Shown: positions 1 through 8,256, counted from the stretch's first letter. The stretch is 24,864 bases of DNA from a virus (IMGVR_UViG_3300048925_000444:1-24864), one strand, 5' to 3'. The notes: generated from the sequence alone by a model not told the origin. Numbers and translations: made by a program.

Positions 1-1924
1 GCTTCTGCCGGCGGAAATAGGCGATGGCCGCCGCCCAGGTCGCGAGATGGATCGCATGCTCGGCCGTGGTCGCGCCGAAAGCCTGCATGCGGCGCGGGTT
101 CGGCGTCTGCGAGCCGAAGGTGACGCGATGCGTGCGCAGGCGCTTCGGATCGCCGTCCGTGTACCATTCCACGATGATGTCGGCGGAGCCATCCGACAGG
201 TCGAGGTTGAACTCGATCCCGGTCGTGTCCTTCAGGATGCGCCGGCGGCTGATGACATGTTTGCGCACCGCCTGCGGCTCGTCGCGCACCATGGTCCAGG
301 CACGGCCCAGCCGCAGCGGTGAGGCCCGCATGGCGCCGAGGATGGTGGAGAGCGCCTCATAGAGCGAGACCGGCCCGCGCAAGATGCCGGAGAAGGTGTT
401 GAAGGGCGCTCCGGCCGTCGCATAGTGCCGGAAGGTCGAAAGCTCGATCGCGCTCTCGGCGATGCCACCGCCATGCAGCCCGTCGCGCATGGCATCGACC
501 GCCGCCCAGGCCGCGCTTTGCGTTTCCTGCTCGGTCCAGCCCGTTCCGTCCCAGACCGGCAGGATGCGCGAGACCTCGACCTCGACATCGCCGAAGGAGG
601 TCACGGCAAGCTCCGGGCCGGCATGGATCTTCATCGCCAGCTCGGTGATGCCGGGGCGCACCGCCGCCTGCGCGATATGGGCGCGCAAGCCATCCCAGAT
701 CACCGTGTTGGTCACCTCCGCGATGAAGCCGGCCTCGTGGTGGCTTTCCTTCGGCGCGCCGATATTGCGCGCGCGATAGGTGTACTGCCCCTCCGCCGGG
801 ATGTTGGTGAAGCGCGTGAAGCGCATCGGTCGCGTCGAGAGCACGTTGCTGCCGCCCTCGGTCCAGAGCGTCTGGAAGGGGCCGGTCGGGTTGCCGTCGA
901 GATCGCAGGGCGCGTATTCGAACAGCACGCCCCAGGTCGTGCCATATTGCTTGCCGTCGTACTTGCCGCCCTTGACGATGGCGAAGCAGCCCTGCGGCAG
1001 GGAGAAGTCGATCTGGATGACGCGCTGCGCCGGCGCGCCCGGCCCGAAGCTGAAGGGGCCGGCGAAGCTCGGCGTATCGTCGACATAGGGAAGCTGGTTG
1101 CTGCCGATGGCGGCAATGCTGGCGACCTGCCCGGGAACGAGGCCGGAGACGGTGCCCGGATTGATGACCTCGATCTGCGAGCCGGTGAAGGGCGGGGTGA
1201 TGCCACCCTCCGGCGTCCACATCACCGCCCCGGCGACGCGGATGGTCTTCACCAGATATTTGCCGCAGCCGATGGTCAGGCGTTTGTAGAGTTCCTGGCT
1301 GTCGTCGCCGACATAGACCGTATAGTCGGGCTGCGAGAGGTCCGGCGAGGTCCAGCAGCGGCCATAGATCACCGGGATGCGATCGCCCAAGCGCGGCAGG
1401 TTGCCGCCGCCGCTGACGCCGTAGACCGGCCGGTCATCGGTCTTGTTGGCCTTCGACTTCGTCGCACGCGACATCAGATAGGCGCCACCGGCCAGCGCGG
1501 TTGCCGCGACGCCGGCCCAGATCGTGCCGGCGACCGCCATGCTGCCGCCGACCAGCGGCGCGATGGCACCGATCGCCCAGAACTGACCGACGGCCGCGAG
1601 CGCGATCGTCGCAACCAGCAGGCCGATCGAGGCGCCCTTGCCGCCGCGCGACGAGCCTGAGGCGCCGCCACCGCCGCGCGGCAGATAGGTGATCAGGACG
1701 ATGTCGCGCGGCCCGATCAACGTGCGCGACCAGTGCCGGCGCAGCCTTACGGACATGTCGGTGACAACCGGCAATTCGCCGCGGCGATGGACGCTGACGA
1801 TATGGGGGCGGCTGTGGTCGGCATGGCGCCGCACGAGCGCCGAGAGCCGGCGGCGCGCGCGCGGAAGCTCGATCGGAGAGCCGGCCGGCTTTCCGTCGCA
1901 ACGCTGGAAGAGGATGTTCGTCAT
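1..1924 (-). CDS. Central tail-tip / host-specificity protein J (partial, C-terminus cut by window edge)
   Basis: About 641 residues are visible and the frame is still open at base 1, so the C-terminal part is missing. The family forms the distal tail tip of siphophages, links to fibres and contributes to host recognition. Residues 98-151 form a Gly/Ala-rich hydrophobic segment like that found near the N-terminus of lambda J-type proteins. It is followed by RLGDRIPVIYGR (178-189), which resembles the G-x-PIPVVYG motif of this family. The rest reads as beta-rich tail protein. The ATG at 1924-1922 overlaps the TGA of the NlpC/P60 gene as ATGA, implying translational coupling. The order NlpC/P60 then J matches lambda K-I-J. 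Longer plus-strand and other minus-strand frames here are Arg/His-rich shadows. The family call is confident; the receptor-binding part is not in the window. Confidence 0.88.
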   Translation of the reverse strand, partial: MTNILFQRCDGKPAGSPIELPRARRRLSALVRRHADHSRPHIVSVHRRGELPVVTDMSVRLRRHWSRTLIGPRDIVLITYLPRGGGGASGSSRGGKGASIGLLVATIALAAVGQFWAIGAIAPLVGGSMAVAGTIWAGVAATALAGGAYLMSRATKSKANKTDDRPVYGVSGGGNLPRLGDRIPVIYGRCWTSPDLSQPDYTVYVGDDSQELYKRLTIGCGKYLVKTIRVAGAVMWTPEGGITPPFTGSQIEVINPGTVSGLVPGQVASIAAIGSNQLPYVDDTPSFAGPFSFGPGAPAQRVIQIDFSLPQGCFAIVKGGKYDGKQYGTTWGVLFEYAPCDLDGNPTGPFQTLWTEGGSNVLSTRPMRFTRFTNIPAEGQYTYRARNIGAPKESHHEAGFIAEVTNTVIWDGLRAHIAQAAVRPGITELAMKIHAGPELAVTSFGDVEVEVSRILPVWDGTGWTEQETQSAAWAAVDAMRDGLHGGGIAESAIELSTFRHYATAGAPFNTFSGILRGPVSLYEALSTILGAMRASPLRLGRAWTMVRDEPQAVRKHVISRRRILKDTTGIEFNLDLSDGSADIIVEWYTDGDPKRLRTHRVTFGSQTPNPRRMQAFGATTAEHAIHLATWAAAIAYFRRQK

Positions 1925-2331
1925 CGGATCGGGATATGGAAGCTCGGTTCGGACCAGTTGCGCAGCTTCAGCTCGGCGAGGCTTTCGAAGGCGACGCCCT
2001 GCGGGTGGTCGACATGGAGAAGGGCGCCCGGGCCATCGAGCGCGAGCCAGGTGCCGGAATGGCAGGCGGCATCCGCATCGCCATGCCCTTTTCGGGTGAG
2101 GAAGCAGACCGCGCCATGGCAGGGCCGATCGCTCACGGTCCAGCCCTCGAAATCATGGCGCCGGCGCATCAGCCGCACCTTGGCGAGGAGGCTTTCCGGC
2201 GCCACGAGCACAGCCGGCAGCTCGCGCCCGAAGACCTCGCGCTGGCACAGCCGCGTCAGCTCCCAGCAATGCAGGCCATCGGCCTGCCAGGGCCGGCTGA
2301 TGACGCTGTTCACGAAGGCCGCCGCGTCCAT
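1921..2331 (-). CDS. NlpC/P60-family tail-tip peptidase (lambda gpK-like)
   Basis: 136 residues from ATG 2331. Papain-like NlpC/P60 enzymes cleave peptidoglycan stem peptides and, in siphophage tails, are thought to open the wall at DNA entry. The candidate catalytic Cys is C22 in GLHCWELTRL. The candidate catalytic His is H91 in CHSGTWLAL, followed by H106 in LLHVD as the third polar residue. This matches the C...HxG.(Y/W)L...(L)H pattern of phage members. A GTG at 2334 is also possible, but GGAGG lies only 1 base from it and 4 bases from the ATG, so the ATG is preferred. The start overlaps the previous stop (TGATG) and the stop overlaps the J start (ATGA). The position between the DUF1833 region and J supports the call. 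Confidence 0.78.
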   Translation of the reverse strand: MDAAAFVNSVISRPWQADGLHCWELTRLCQREVFGRELPAVLVAPESLLAKVRLMRRRHDFEGWTVSDRPCHGAVCFLTRKGHGDADAACHSGTWLALDGPGALLHVDHPQGVAFESLAELKLRNWSEPSFHIPIR

Positions 2332-2630
2332 CACGCCTCCGGCGCCGGCAGCGCGGCGGGTCCGTCATGCTCCACTTCAGCCCAGCTGGCATCCTCGGGA
2401 GGCGCCGGCGGCGTCCATTCGATCGCTTGGTGGCCGGTGATCAGCCACCCCGCATAATCCCGTACCGGGCGCTGCTCGGGGTGGCCGGGCGAGGGCCAGC
2501 CGAGCGCTGCGAAGGCCGAGCGTGTCGGCTCCCAGCGCAGCAGCCACAGGCCGCCGGCGGAATCGCAGGCAAGGAAAAGCCCCTCCGCACCATCGGGCGG
2601 TAGGCCATCGCTGAAACGCGGTTCGATCAT
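2331..2630 (-). CDS. Hypothetical phage protein, 99 aa
   Basis: A short, acidic, Trp- and Pro-rich protein that I do not recognise. It starts at ATG 2630 with no strong ribosome binding site, 2 bases after the TAG of the DUF1833-like gene. It ends in a TGA that overlaps the next start, so expression is probably coupled to its neighbours. It has no signal peptide, membrane segment or Cys cluster. Sitting between a tail-tip protein and the NlpC/P60 peptidase, it is probably a tail-tip or assembly factor; that role is inferred from position only. Confidence 0.7.
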   Translation of the reverse strand: MIEPRFSDGLPPDGAEGLFLACDSAGGLWLLRWEPTRSAFAALGWPSPGHPEQRPVRDYAGWLITGHQAIEWTPPAPPEDASWAEVEHDGPAALPAPEA

Positions 2631-2632
2631 CG

Positions 2633-3145
2633 CTATTGCCCGTAAAGCGCCGAATAGAGGTCGCTGCTGTAAGTCCGTGCCGGGAAGCCCTTGAGCTCGA
2701 TCTCCTCGTAGCCGAGCTCGCCCGAGGCGGAGGTGGCGGTGAGATTGGCCGAGCGCATGCGCAGCCCGTCGAAGACCTCCGGATGGTTCGGGTCCTTCGA
2801 CGAATATTCCCTGTAGATCACGCTGAAGGGCGTGTCGGCCGACACCGCCGCCTTCAACGCCTCCTGGATCTGGCGGCTGACATTGTCGATGCGGATGCGG
2901 GCCTTGGTCACGCCGCCCTCCTCCTGTCCCGGCCGCTGCCAGGAGAAGTCGACGACGGTGAAGACGGCGGCGGGATTGCCCGCGACCGGCAAAGAGACCG
3001 TCTCGTATTCCTCAGGCACCCGCGTGCCCTGCACGAAGCGCAGCGGCGTCTCGAAGGAGATGTGGTCGATCTCGAGGGTGTAGAGCAGATCGCCCGAGAC
3101 GTCGTTCGACGCCCAGGCCTCCGCAAGCGCGGCCGAAACACTCAT
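2633..3145 (-). CDS. DUF1833-like minor tail protein
   Basis: 170 residues, ATG 3145 to TAG 2633. The N-terminal half (LLYTLEIDHISFETPLRFVQGT, residues about 21-42) and the beta-rich remainder fit the DUF1833 family of phage tail proteins, recognised here by pattern and not by a search. Members are found between the tape measure and the NlpC/P60 gene, the position of lambda gpL at the tail tip, as here. Four bases separate it from the upstream stop codon, consistent with one transcript. A structural role in tail-tip assembly is inferred. Confidence 0.72.
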   Translation of the reverse strand: MSVSAALAEAWASNDVSGDLLYTLEIDHISFETPLRFVQGTRVPEEYETVSLPVAGNPAAVFTVVDFSWQRPGQEEGGVTKARIRIDNVSRQIQEALKAAVSADTPFSVIYREYSSKDPNHPEVFDGLRMRSANLTATSASGELGYEEIELKGFPARTYSSDLYSALYGQ

Positions 3146-3149
3146 CGCT

Positions 3150-3527
3150 TCACCAGTTGAAGACGATCAGGGTGAAGGAGACGCGGTAATTCGGTGAATC
3201 TCCAAAGTCGTGGACGATCGAACCGCCCTTGATCTTGCATTTTCGCGACACGTAGCCGGCTCCGGGACGAAAGACCGGCATCTGAAAAACCAGCGAGCCT
3301 TGCACAAGCGAAACGCGCAGGAATTGGTCGAGGGCCTCCCACTCCTCTCCGGTCAGAGGTTGGGAGCGCCACGCGAAATTCGTCGCGCGAGGCCCCGGCC
3401 TTGGCCGCGACAGCGACGGCCCTCCTTCCGTCTCGCTCTCGATCGGCGGGAGGAAGGAGGCATCCGCACCGGAACCGGAAACCTCGTTCTCATAGGGAAC
3501 CTGGCTCGGCCAAACAGGCACGCTCAT
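3150..3527 (-). CDS. Minor tail protein in lambda gpM position, 125 aa
   Basis: The start chosen is ATG 3527, two codons into the text VPVWPSQVP; an in-frame ATG further upstream (3575) would overlap the tape measure gene by 47 bases and encode an unlikely leader. The C-terminal half alternates hydrophobic and polar residues and ends YRVSFTLIVFNW, like the beta-sandwich tail-tip proteins that close the tail tube under the tape measure protein. It lies directly downstream of the tape measure gene with a 1-base gap (TGA G ATG). The position equals lambda gpM (Phage_min_tail). I infer the role from position and fold pattern. No family motif is definite. Confidence 0.68.
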   Translation of the reverse strand: MSVPVWPSQVPYENEVSGSGADASFLPPIESETEGGPSLSRPRPGPRATNFAWRSQPLTGEEWEALDQFLRVSLVQGSLVFQMPVFRPGAGYVSRKCKIKGGSIVHDFGDSPNYRVSFTLIVFNW

Positions 3528-3528
3528 C

Positions 3529-6267
3529 TCAACCCCAAAGCTGACGGTTGTCGCCAACGGCCTTGACGGCCGCATTCATCGAGCCCTGACCGCGAACCAT
3601 TCTTCCCGCCATGCGCGCCTCGACCAGGTCGACGAGAACGTCGATGGAGCCATCCGGATTTTGGCGGGTCGAGGCGCTTCCTTCGACCTCTCCCGTGGTG
3701 CGATTGACCACCTGAACATTGACCTTGGAGGCCGCGTTGCCATTCGCCGGCGGTGGGACATAGGTCGGCATCGCCACGGTCCCGCCACTGGCGTAGCCGG
3801 GGAGACCACGCCGCATCCCTTCAAGGACGCCGACGCCGATGCGGTTGGTCGCCATCGCGTCAAAGACGAACTCGCCACGGTGCACGATGCCCGCGGGGTC
3901 GTATTTCCCGCCGGAGCCGGTCCAGCCGCCGCCCGCGAAACCCGGCCCGAACAACTCGGCACCATTCGCCGCGAAATGTGGCGTGAAGGAGCTGCCGCCT
4001 CCGCCGATGCCGAAAGCCTTGCCGATCCAGCCTAGAGAGCCGCCCGAACCGCCGCCGAAGAGACCGGTGATCGCCTGGTTCATCGCGGCATCGAGCAGCT
4101 TGTCGACCATCTTGTTGACCTGGTTCGTCAAGGCCTCGGCCGCCGTCTTTCCAGACCGCATATCGGCAAGGAAGCCGCTGGCGGCGCCGGACAAGAGGTC
4201 CCGCGTCTCCCTCAACGTGTCGTTGAGGCGCATGGCATCGGCCCTGTCCGAGTCGAGGCCGAGGCCGCTGGAGCGCAAGCGACTGGCGATCCGTTGTTCG
4301 TTGGAGCTGCGGCCGAGCTGATCGCGTTCGAAGGCGATATCGGCATCGAGCTTTGCCCCAGCGACTGCCTGCGAAGCCTGCCGCCGCGCCTCGACCTCGC
4401 GCATGATGCTGGCGCTCATCTCCGCGCTGACTTCGAGTCCGCGCTTCTTCGCCTGCGTTTCGAGATCGATCTGCAGGCGCATCGCTTCCAACTCGGAGCC
4501 GGCGAGACCGGAAAGCCTGGCCTCCTCCTGCAACTGGCGGGTGCGGCCCTGCGCGGTCACGATCGCGCGCTGGAAGGCATCCTCCGCCTTCGAGGAGCCG
4601 CCACCGCCCTTCTCGGCGGCGTCGTTCGCGTTCTTGATCTCCTGGGCCAGCAGCTTCTGAGACTGCGCCTCATAAGCTGCGATCTTTGCGCTCTCGACGC
4701 CATCGGTGCGCATCTTCGCCGCGACCTTGGCGCGGTCGTTAAAGCGGTCATTGGCCTCGGCCGTCGCGCGCTCCAGCGTATCCATGCCATCGCGCGCGAC
4801 CTTCTTCGCCGCGTCGTTCATGTCCGACATGGCCTTGGTGTAAGTCGTCGCAGCGCGCGGCGTGGTCAGGGCGCCTTCCGCGTTGAGATCGATCTTTGCC
4901 GGCGGCGCGATATAACCGTTGATCCGATCCTTCGTAAGCGCGTTGTACTGCTCTCGGAAACGAGCGAGATCGGCTGTCTTTTCCTTGAGTTCCTTCGTCG
5001 CTCCGATGCTCGTCAACCACGGAATGTCCGTCTTCTCGAGATTGTCGATCACCGCGCTAAGGTTCTGAATCTCGCCGAGCTTACGCTGATCCTGAAAATC
5101 ACGGATCGAACCGACCATCGCATTGATGGCACTAGCAGCGACACCGAGCCCCCGAGCCATGCTCTGCGAGATTCCCAGCGTGGCATCCATCTGCGCGCCG
5201 AGCTGCGAGAGGGCCGTCACGGCATTGGTGCTGGCCTGCGACAACGTCATCGTCGTGCTGTCAAAGGTCGTATCGATCTCGCGCGACCCCTTCAGAAAGG
5301 CGTCGAAAACCCGATCGGCGGTTAGTTTGCCGTCCTCGGCGAATTTGCGCAGATCGCCCATGGCTATGCCGAATTCTTGCGCGATCAAACGCGCGAGCGG
5401 CGGCGCGCCCTCCAGCACGCTGTTGAATTCGTCGCCGCGCAGGACGCCGGACGCGAAGGCCTGATTAAGCTGCAGGATCGCGCCAGCGGCCGTGCTGGCG
5501 CTCTGGCCACCAACGCTGAAAGCCTTGCTGATCGTCTCGGTGACGCGCGCGACATCGGACTGGGACTTGCCGAGATCCTGCGTGCTCTTGCTGATGCCGG
5601 AGTACAGGTCGATCGTCGGGGCGAGCTGCGTGCGCGAGCGCATCGCGATCTGAGCCAAATCATCGAGACGTCGGTTGATCACGCTCTGGTCTTCACCGGC
5701 GGCCTTGAGCCGATTGCTATAGGTGGTCCACTCGTCACCCATCTTGGCGATTGCGCCTGCCGTGGCGGCAAGCCCCGCGACGCCGCCGGCAATTGCCATG
5801 GCGCCGCCCGACATGCCGGTCAGCGACGAGGCGAAGCCGGCGCCGGGAATCTGTTGCAGGCTCGGCTCCAGACCGCGCACAACGGCAGATCCGGCACCCT
5901 CGAATGGCCGCCGGCGCCGCGAAGCCTCGAAATTGTCGTTGGCCCGCGCCGCGCCGATGGTGCGCTGCTCCAAGAGCTGCATCAGCTCGGTGCGACGCTG
6001 CAGCGAAATCAGACCCTGCTCGAAAGCCCGGTTCAACGTGGTGGTGCCGCTGGTGAATTGCTGCTGCACGCGATAGGCGAGATCGGTCTGACGCTGCAGG
6101 CGCTCGACCGCCTGCTGCATGCTGAGCGTAGCGCGCGACGATTTCTCAGATGCAACCGCAACTTGACCCTGCGCGGTGCCGAGTTGCTCCAACTTCGCCT
6201 TTGCCTCTCCGATGCCCTCGGTCTGGCCGACGATGCGGATGTTGCGGACGACCGTCGTCTCAGCCAT
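3529..6267 (-). CDS. Tail tape measure protein
   Basis: 912 residues, by far the longest protein in the tail block. It sets tail length and is ejected during infection. The N-terminal part (about 20-115) is Gln/Arg/Glu-rich and predicted helical. A Gly/Ala-rich hydrophobic stretch lies at about 153-175, and residues 175-370 match the conserved tape-measure N-terminal domain of lambda-like phages (for example the segment around GVLRGDEFNSVLEGAPPLAR). A long helical region with Glu/Lys/Arg repeats follows and then a Gly-rich C-terminus. At about 0.15 nm per residue the tail would be near 135-140 nm (rule of thumb). The gene is separated from the tail chaperone by an oppositely oriented gene. 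Only 29 bases lie between the two divergent start codons. Confidence 0.95.
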   Translation of the reverse strand: MAETTVVRNIRIVGQTEGIGEAKAKLEQLGTAQGQVAVASEKSSRATLSMQQAVERLQRQTDLAYRVQQQFTSGTTTLNRAFEQGLISLQRRTELMQLLEQRTIGAARANDNFEASRRRRPFEGAGSAVVRGLEPSLQQIPGAGFASSLTGMSGGAMAIAGGVAGLAATAGAIAKMGDEWTTYSNRLKAAGEDQSVINRRLDDLAQIAMRSRTQLAPTIDLYSGISKSTQDLGKSQSDVARVTETISKAFSVGGQSASTAAGAILQLNQAFASGVLRGDEFNSVLEGAPPLARLIAQEFGIAMGDLRKFAEDGKLTADRVFDAFLKGSREIDTTFDSTTMTLSQASTNAVTALSQLGAQMDATLGISQSMARGLGVAASAINAMVGSIRDFQDQRKLGEIQNLSAVIDNLEKTDIPWLTSIGATKELKEKTADLARFREQYNALTKDRINGYIAPPAKIDLNAEGALTTPRAATTYTKAMSDMNDAAKKVARDGMDTLERATAEANDRFNDRAKVAAKMRTDGVESAKIAAYEAQSQKLLAQEIKNANDAAEKGGGGSSKAEDAFQRAIVTAQGRTRQLQEEARLSGLAGSELEAMRLQIDLETQAKKRGLEVSAEMSASIMREVEARRQASQAVAGAKLDADIAFERDQLGRSSNEQRIASRLRSSGLGLDSDRADAMRLNDTLRETRDLLSGAASGFLADMRSGKTAAEALTNQVNKMVDKLLDAAMNQAITGLFGGGSGGSLGWIGKAFGIGGGGSSFTPHFAANGAELFGPGFAGGGWTGSGGKYDPAGIVHRGEFVFDAMATNRIGVGVLEGMRRGLPGYASGGTVAMPTYVPPPANGNAASKVNVQVVNRTTGEVEGSASTRQNPDGSIDVLVDLVEARMAGRMVRGQGSMNAAVKAVGDNRQLWG

Positions 6268-6296
6268 CGTGAAATGCTCCAGGGAGAGAAACTGGC

Positions 6297-6884
6297 ATGA
6301 ATCTTAAGTGGACTGCGGTCGGGGCGCTCTGCCTGCTGGCGGCACAATCGCAAGCTCAAGAAGGAGCCTTTGGATTCCAGATGGGCGCGAAGCCGGAGGC
6401 CTTCCCAGGCTGTAAGAAGGCCGCCGGGTCACTCTATGTCTGCTCGACCGTGCCGAAGCCGCACCCCGATTTTACAGAATACGCCATCCTCGCGCCCGCT
6501 CAGATTGGGATTTGTGTTGTGACAGCCCGCGTTGCGGCAATCGACAACAGCAGCTTCGGGGACAAGGCGCGCTCCAAAGCGGGCGAAATCGCTGACCAGA
6601 TCAGCAGAAACTACGGGGCCGCCCGCGCGATTGACACACTAAAGCCGGGAAGCATTTGGTCCAAACCGAACGACTGGTTGATGGGAATATCCGTCGGCGA
6701 GCGCAGATATGCCTTTTACTGGCACCAGAATACAGGCGCGACTATGAAGAATGACGTCGAATTTGTATCCCTCGAAGTCGAAGCCGCCAATCGCAACGTG
6801 GCTGATCTTCAACTGCGCTTTCAATTCAGGAACATTGTCGAGTGCCGTGAAGCCATCGCGAAGGAGAACGCGAGCTCATTCTGA
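6297..6884 (+). CDS. Secreted four-cysteine protein, putative moron
   Basis: This is the only convincing plus-strand gene in the window. The 195-residue product begins with a Sec signal peptide: K4, a hydrophobic core to about residue 17, then SQA before a likely cleavage after A20. The mature part has four cysteines (C39, C49, C73, C183), enough for two disulfides, and no further membrane span, so a periplasmic location is likely. AGGGAGAG lies 8-10 bases before ATG 6297. Hand-counted G+C of 6661-6780 is about 51%, well below neighbours near 65%, suggesting separate acquisition. It sits between the tail chaperone and tape measure genes, opposite to the late operon, and its last 9 bases overlap the chaperone 3' end. 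I do not recognise a family. Lysogenic conversion or superinfection exclusion is inference from context. Confidence 0.82.
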   Translation: MNLKWTAVGALCLLAAQSQAQEGAFGFQMGAKPEAFPGCKKAAGSLYVCSTVPKPHPDFTEYAILAPAQIGICVVTARVAAIDNSSFGDKARSKAGEIADQISRNYGAARAIDTLKPGSIWSKPNDWLMGISVGERRYAFYWHQNTGATMKNDVEFVSLEVEAANRNVADLQLRFQFRNIVECREAIAKENASSF

Positions 6885-7690
6885 TTTCGCCTTCCGCCGC
6901 AGCAACCCCTTGATCCCCTCCGCATCCTGAACCGACTCGCTGGTATCCGGACCGTTGCCCTGATGGGCCAGGAATACGCCGTCCATGGTGCCGATCACGC
7001 TGCGGAAGCGATCCCAGGCATCGCCATGAATGCCGTCGCGATCGCAACGCGCACGCATCGCGCTGACCGGAATGGGGCCGACCCCCATTCCAACGGGGCG
7101 CTCGGTGCCGAGATCCCAGAAGGCCATCCAATAGAACTCCGCATCGGGCAGAAGATCAGGCTGATCGAGGAAGTCCTTCGGGACAGCCTGGCCCCGCGCA
7201 TGGAAGGCCTCAAAGGTCCGCCGGATCCGGCCCCATTTCAGCTCCCAGCGCAGGGCAGAGGTCAGTTTTTTGCGAGCGCGTCCGTATCTTCGGCCCGCAA
7301 TTCGCCGACCTGAGACGAAGCCCAGATCACGGCCTCGCGGAACCGAACGAAGGCAGGGTCCGCAAGCAGCTTTCCGGCCTCGCCCTTCGAGAATTTGAGC
7401 GGCTTGTCATCGTCTCCGAGAATGCCCGCCCAGTCCTGCAGCACTGTCTCGATCAGGCAGCGATTCATGACGCCATCAGCCGCCTTCGCCGAGAGCTTGC
7501 CGCCGGGGCGCTCGGAGCGAGGCACCTCGTCGAAAAGCCGTGCCTGCAGGGCGCGAAAGTCAGAATTGCCGAGACCACGCACCTTCAGCGCGAGATCGCC
7601 CATCTGCGGAATCGGCAGGCCATGCGCCTTGCCGATCCATTCGCCCTGCTCGATGGCAGTGGCATTCACCTTCATGTCGGAGAGCTTCAC
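6876..7690 (-). CDS. Tail assembly chaperone GT (programmed -1 frameshift fusion)
   Basis: The G frame (7690-7265) ends in GCA AAA AAC TGA. A -1 slip on A AAA AAC (7271-7265) avoids the TGA and continues through an open frame from 7265 to TGA 6876. Base 7265 is read twice, giving 142 + 129 = 271 residues. The T part begins KKLTSALRWELKWGRIRRTF and ends in LLRRKAKSE. This is the lambda gpG/gpGT arrangement, in which a minority fusion product joins the tape measure to tail tube subunits. The internal ATG at 7127 would give only an 83-residue piece and lacks a good reason to start there. The GCCGGATCCGGC palindrome about 30-40 bases downstream might help stall ribosomes, but this is weak. The 3' end overlaps the plus-strand gene by 9 bases. 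Confidence 0.85.
7262..7690 (-). CDS. Tail assembly chaperone G
   Basis: 142 residues from GTG 7690 (TGAGG lies 6 bases upstream; an ATG at 7675 is the alternative). This is the main, unshifted product of the chaperone pair. It begins MKLSDMKVNATAIEQGEWIG and is rich in charged helices after residue 40. Such proteins bind the tape measure protein and hold it until tail tube polymerisation, and they are absent from the virion. It follows the major tail tube gene, the usual place for this gene in siphophages. Its last sense codons form the slippery heptamer and the TGA follows immediately, which itself marks it as a G-type gene. There is little sequence conservation in this family, so the call rests on position and the frameshift. 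Confidence 0.85.
   Translation of the reverse strand: MKLSDMKVNATAIEQGEWIGKAHGLPIPQMGDLALKVRGLGNSDFRALQARLFDEVPRSERPGGKLSAKAADGVMNRCLIETVLQDWAGILGDDDKPLKFSKGEAGKLLADPAFVRFREAVIWASSQVGELRAEDTDALAKN
7265..7271 (-). other. Programmed -1 ribosomal slippery heptamer A AAA AAC
   Basis: On the coding strand the zero-frame codons are GCA AAA AAC TGA, so the X XXY YYZ rule is met exactly. The -1 frame is open for 129 codons beyond it while the zero frame stops at the very next codon. This is the expected architecture of a G/GT tail chaperone gene. Confidence 0.85.
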
Positions 7691-7725
7691 GAAAAACCTC
7701 AGCTGATAGAGGAGGAGAAGGAGGA

Positions 7726-8211
7726 TCAGGGCGCCTCGGCCGGCGCGACTTCCAGCACGGCGGAGTTGATCGCGACGGCGAAGGTGCGGCGCATGATGTT
7801 GTCGTTGGTGCCGACATTCTTGCGCTTGGACATGACGAGTCCGCGGAAATAGTCGACGCCATCCGTGCCGAGAGGCTCCGGCCGGTTCGCGTACTGGACC
7901 TTGAAGGCATAGTTGTTCTTGGTCGCTTCGGCCGCCACCGCAGCCTGCTGGCCGAGATCTGCCGCGTTGTCGAAGCAGGTGATCGTCATGTCGCCGGCAT
8001 CGCGCGCGCCCTTGGCCTTGCGCGTGCGGCTGTCGCCGAGCACCGCTCCGGTCACGGCGTTGGCCTGGTCGCCGAACTCGCCGAGATTCTCGACAAGGCC
8101 GATTTCGACCCAGGTCAGGGCCTCATATTCCGCCTTCGTATCCGTCGTGGAATCGATCGCCGGGCCGATGAAAACTTTCGTGCCCGACGCGGTGAACAGA
8201 TCATCCGCCAT
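7726..8211 (-). CDS. Major tail tube protein
   Basis: 161 residues, ATG 8211 with AGGAGG five bases upstream, one of the strongest ribosome binding sites here and fitting for a high-copy structural protein. The text (FTASGTKVFIGPA at the N-terminus, EIGLVENLGEFGDQANAV, then a beta-rich centre ending in FAVAINSAVLEV) fits the siphophage tail tube family that stacks as hexameric rings around the tape measure. The gene lies between the tail terminator candidate and the G/GT chaperone, the standard place. The exact family (lambda gpV-like or TP901-1-like) cannot be fixed by eye. Confidence 0.85.
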   Translation of the reverse strand: MADDLFTASGTKVFIGPAIDSTTDTKAEYEALTWVEIGLVENLGEFGDQANAVTGAVLGDSRTRKAKGARDAGDMTITCFDNAADLGQQAAVAAEATKNNYAFKVQYANRPEPLGTDGVDYFRGLVMSKRKNVGTNDNIMRRTFAVAINSAVLEVAPAEAP

Positions 8212-8237
8212 GGAAACCTCCTGCTTGGCGCGTTGAA

Positions 8238-8256
8238 AGAGCCGCGATCAGGCTCT
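8238..8256 (-). terminator. Small stem-loop at the end of the DUF4128-like gene
   Basis: Read on the minus strand, AGAGCC and GGCTCT form a 6-base-pair stem with a 7-base loop containing the TGA stop, followed by TTTC. It could be a weak terminator or an RNA-processing/stability element ahead of the tail tube gene. The T-tract is short, so function is uncertain. Confidence 0.3.

Noticed and set aside
357-1220. Minus-strand 287-residue frame inside the J gene
   Set aside because: Arg/His/Gly-rich out-of-frame reading; the true J frame is open throughout this stretch.
425-1660. Long plus-strand open frame opposite the tail-tip J gene
   Set aside because: Asp/Arg/Gly-rich text with no protein pattern; it is the high-G+C shadow of gene J, whose translation shows family motifs.
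4294-6300. Two long plus-strand frames opposite the tape measure gene
   Set aside because: They mirror tape measure codons, lack ribosome binding sites and have biased composition.
6876-7127. Separate 83-residue gene starting at ATG 7127
   Set aside because: The same frame continues upstream to the slippery heptamer, so it is the C-terminal part of the GT fusion.
7691-7725. Possible terminator CCTC...GAGG followed by T5 before gene G
   Set aside because: The stem is only four pairs and overlaps the gene G ribosome binding site, so I do not list it as a feature.
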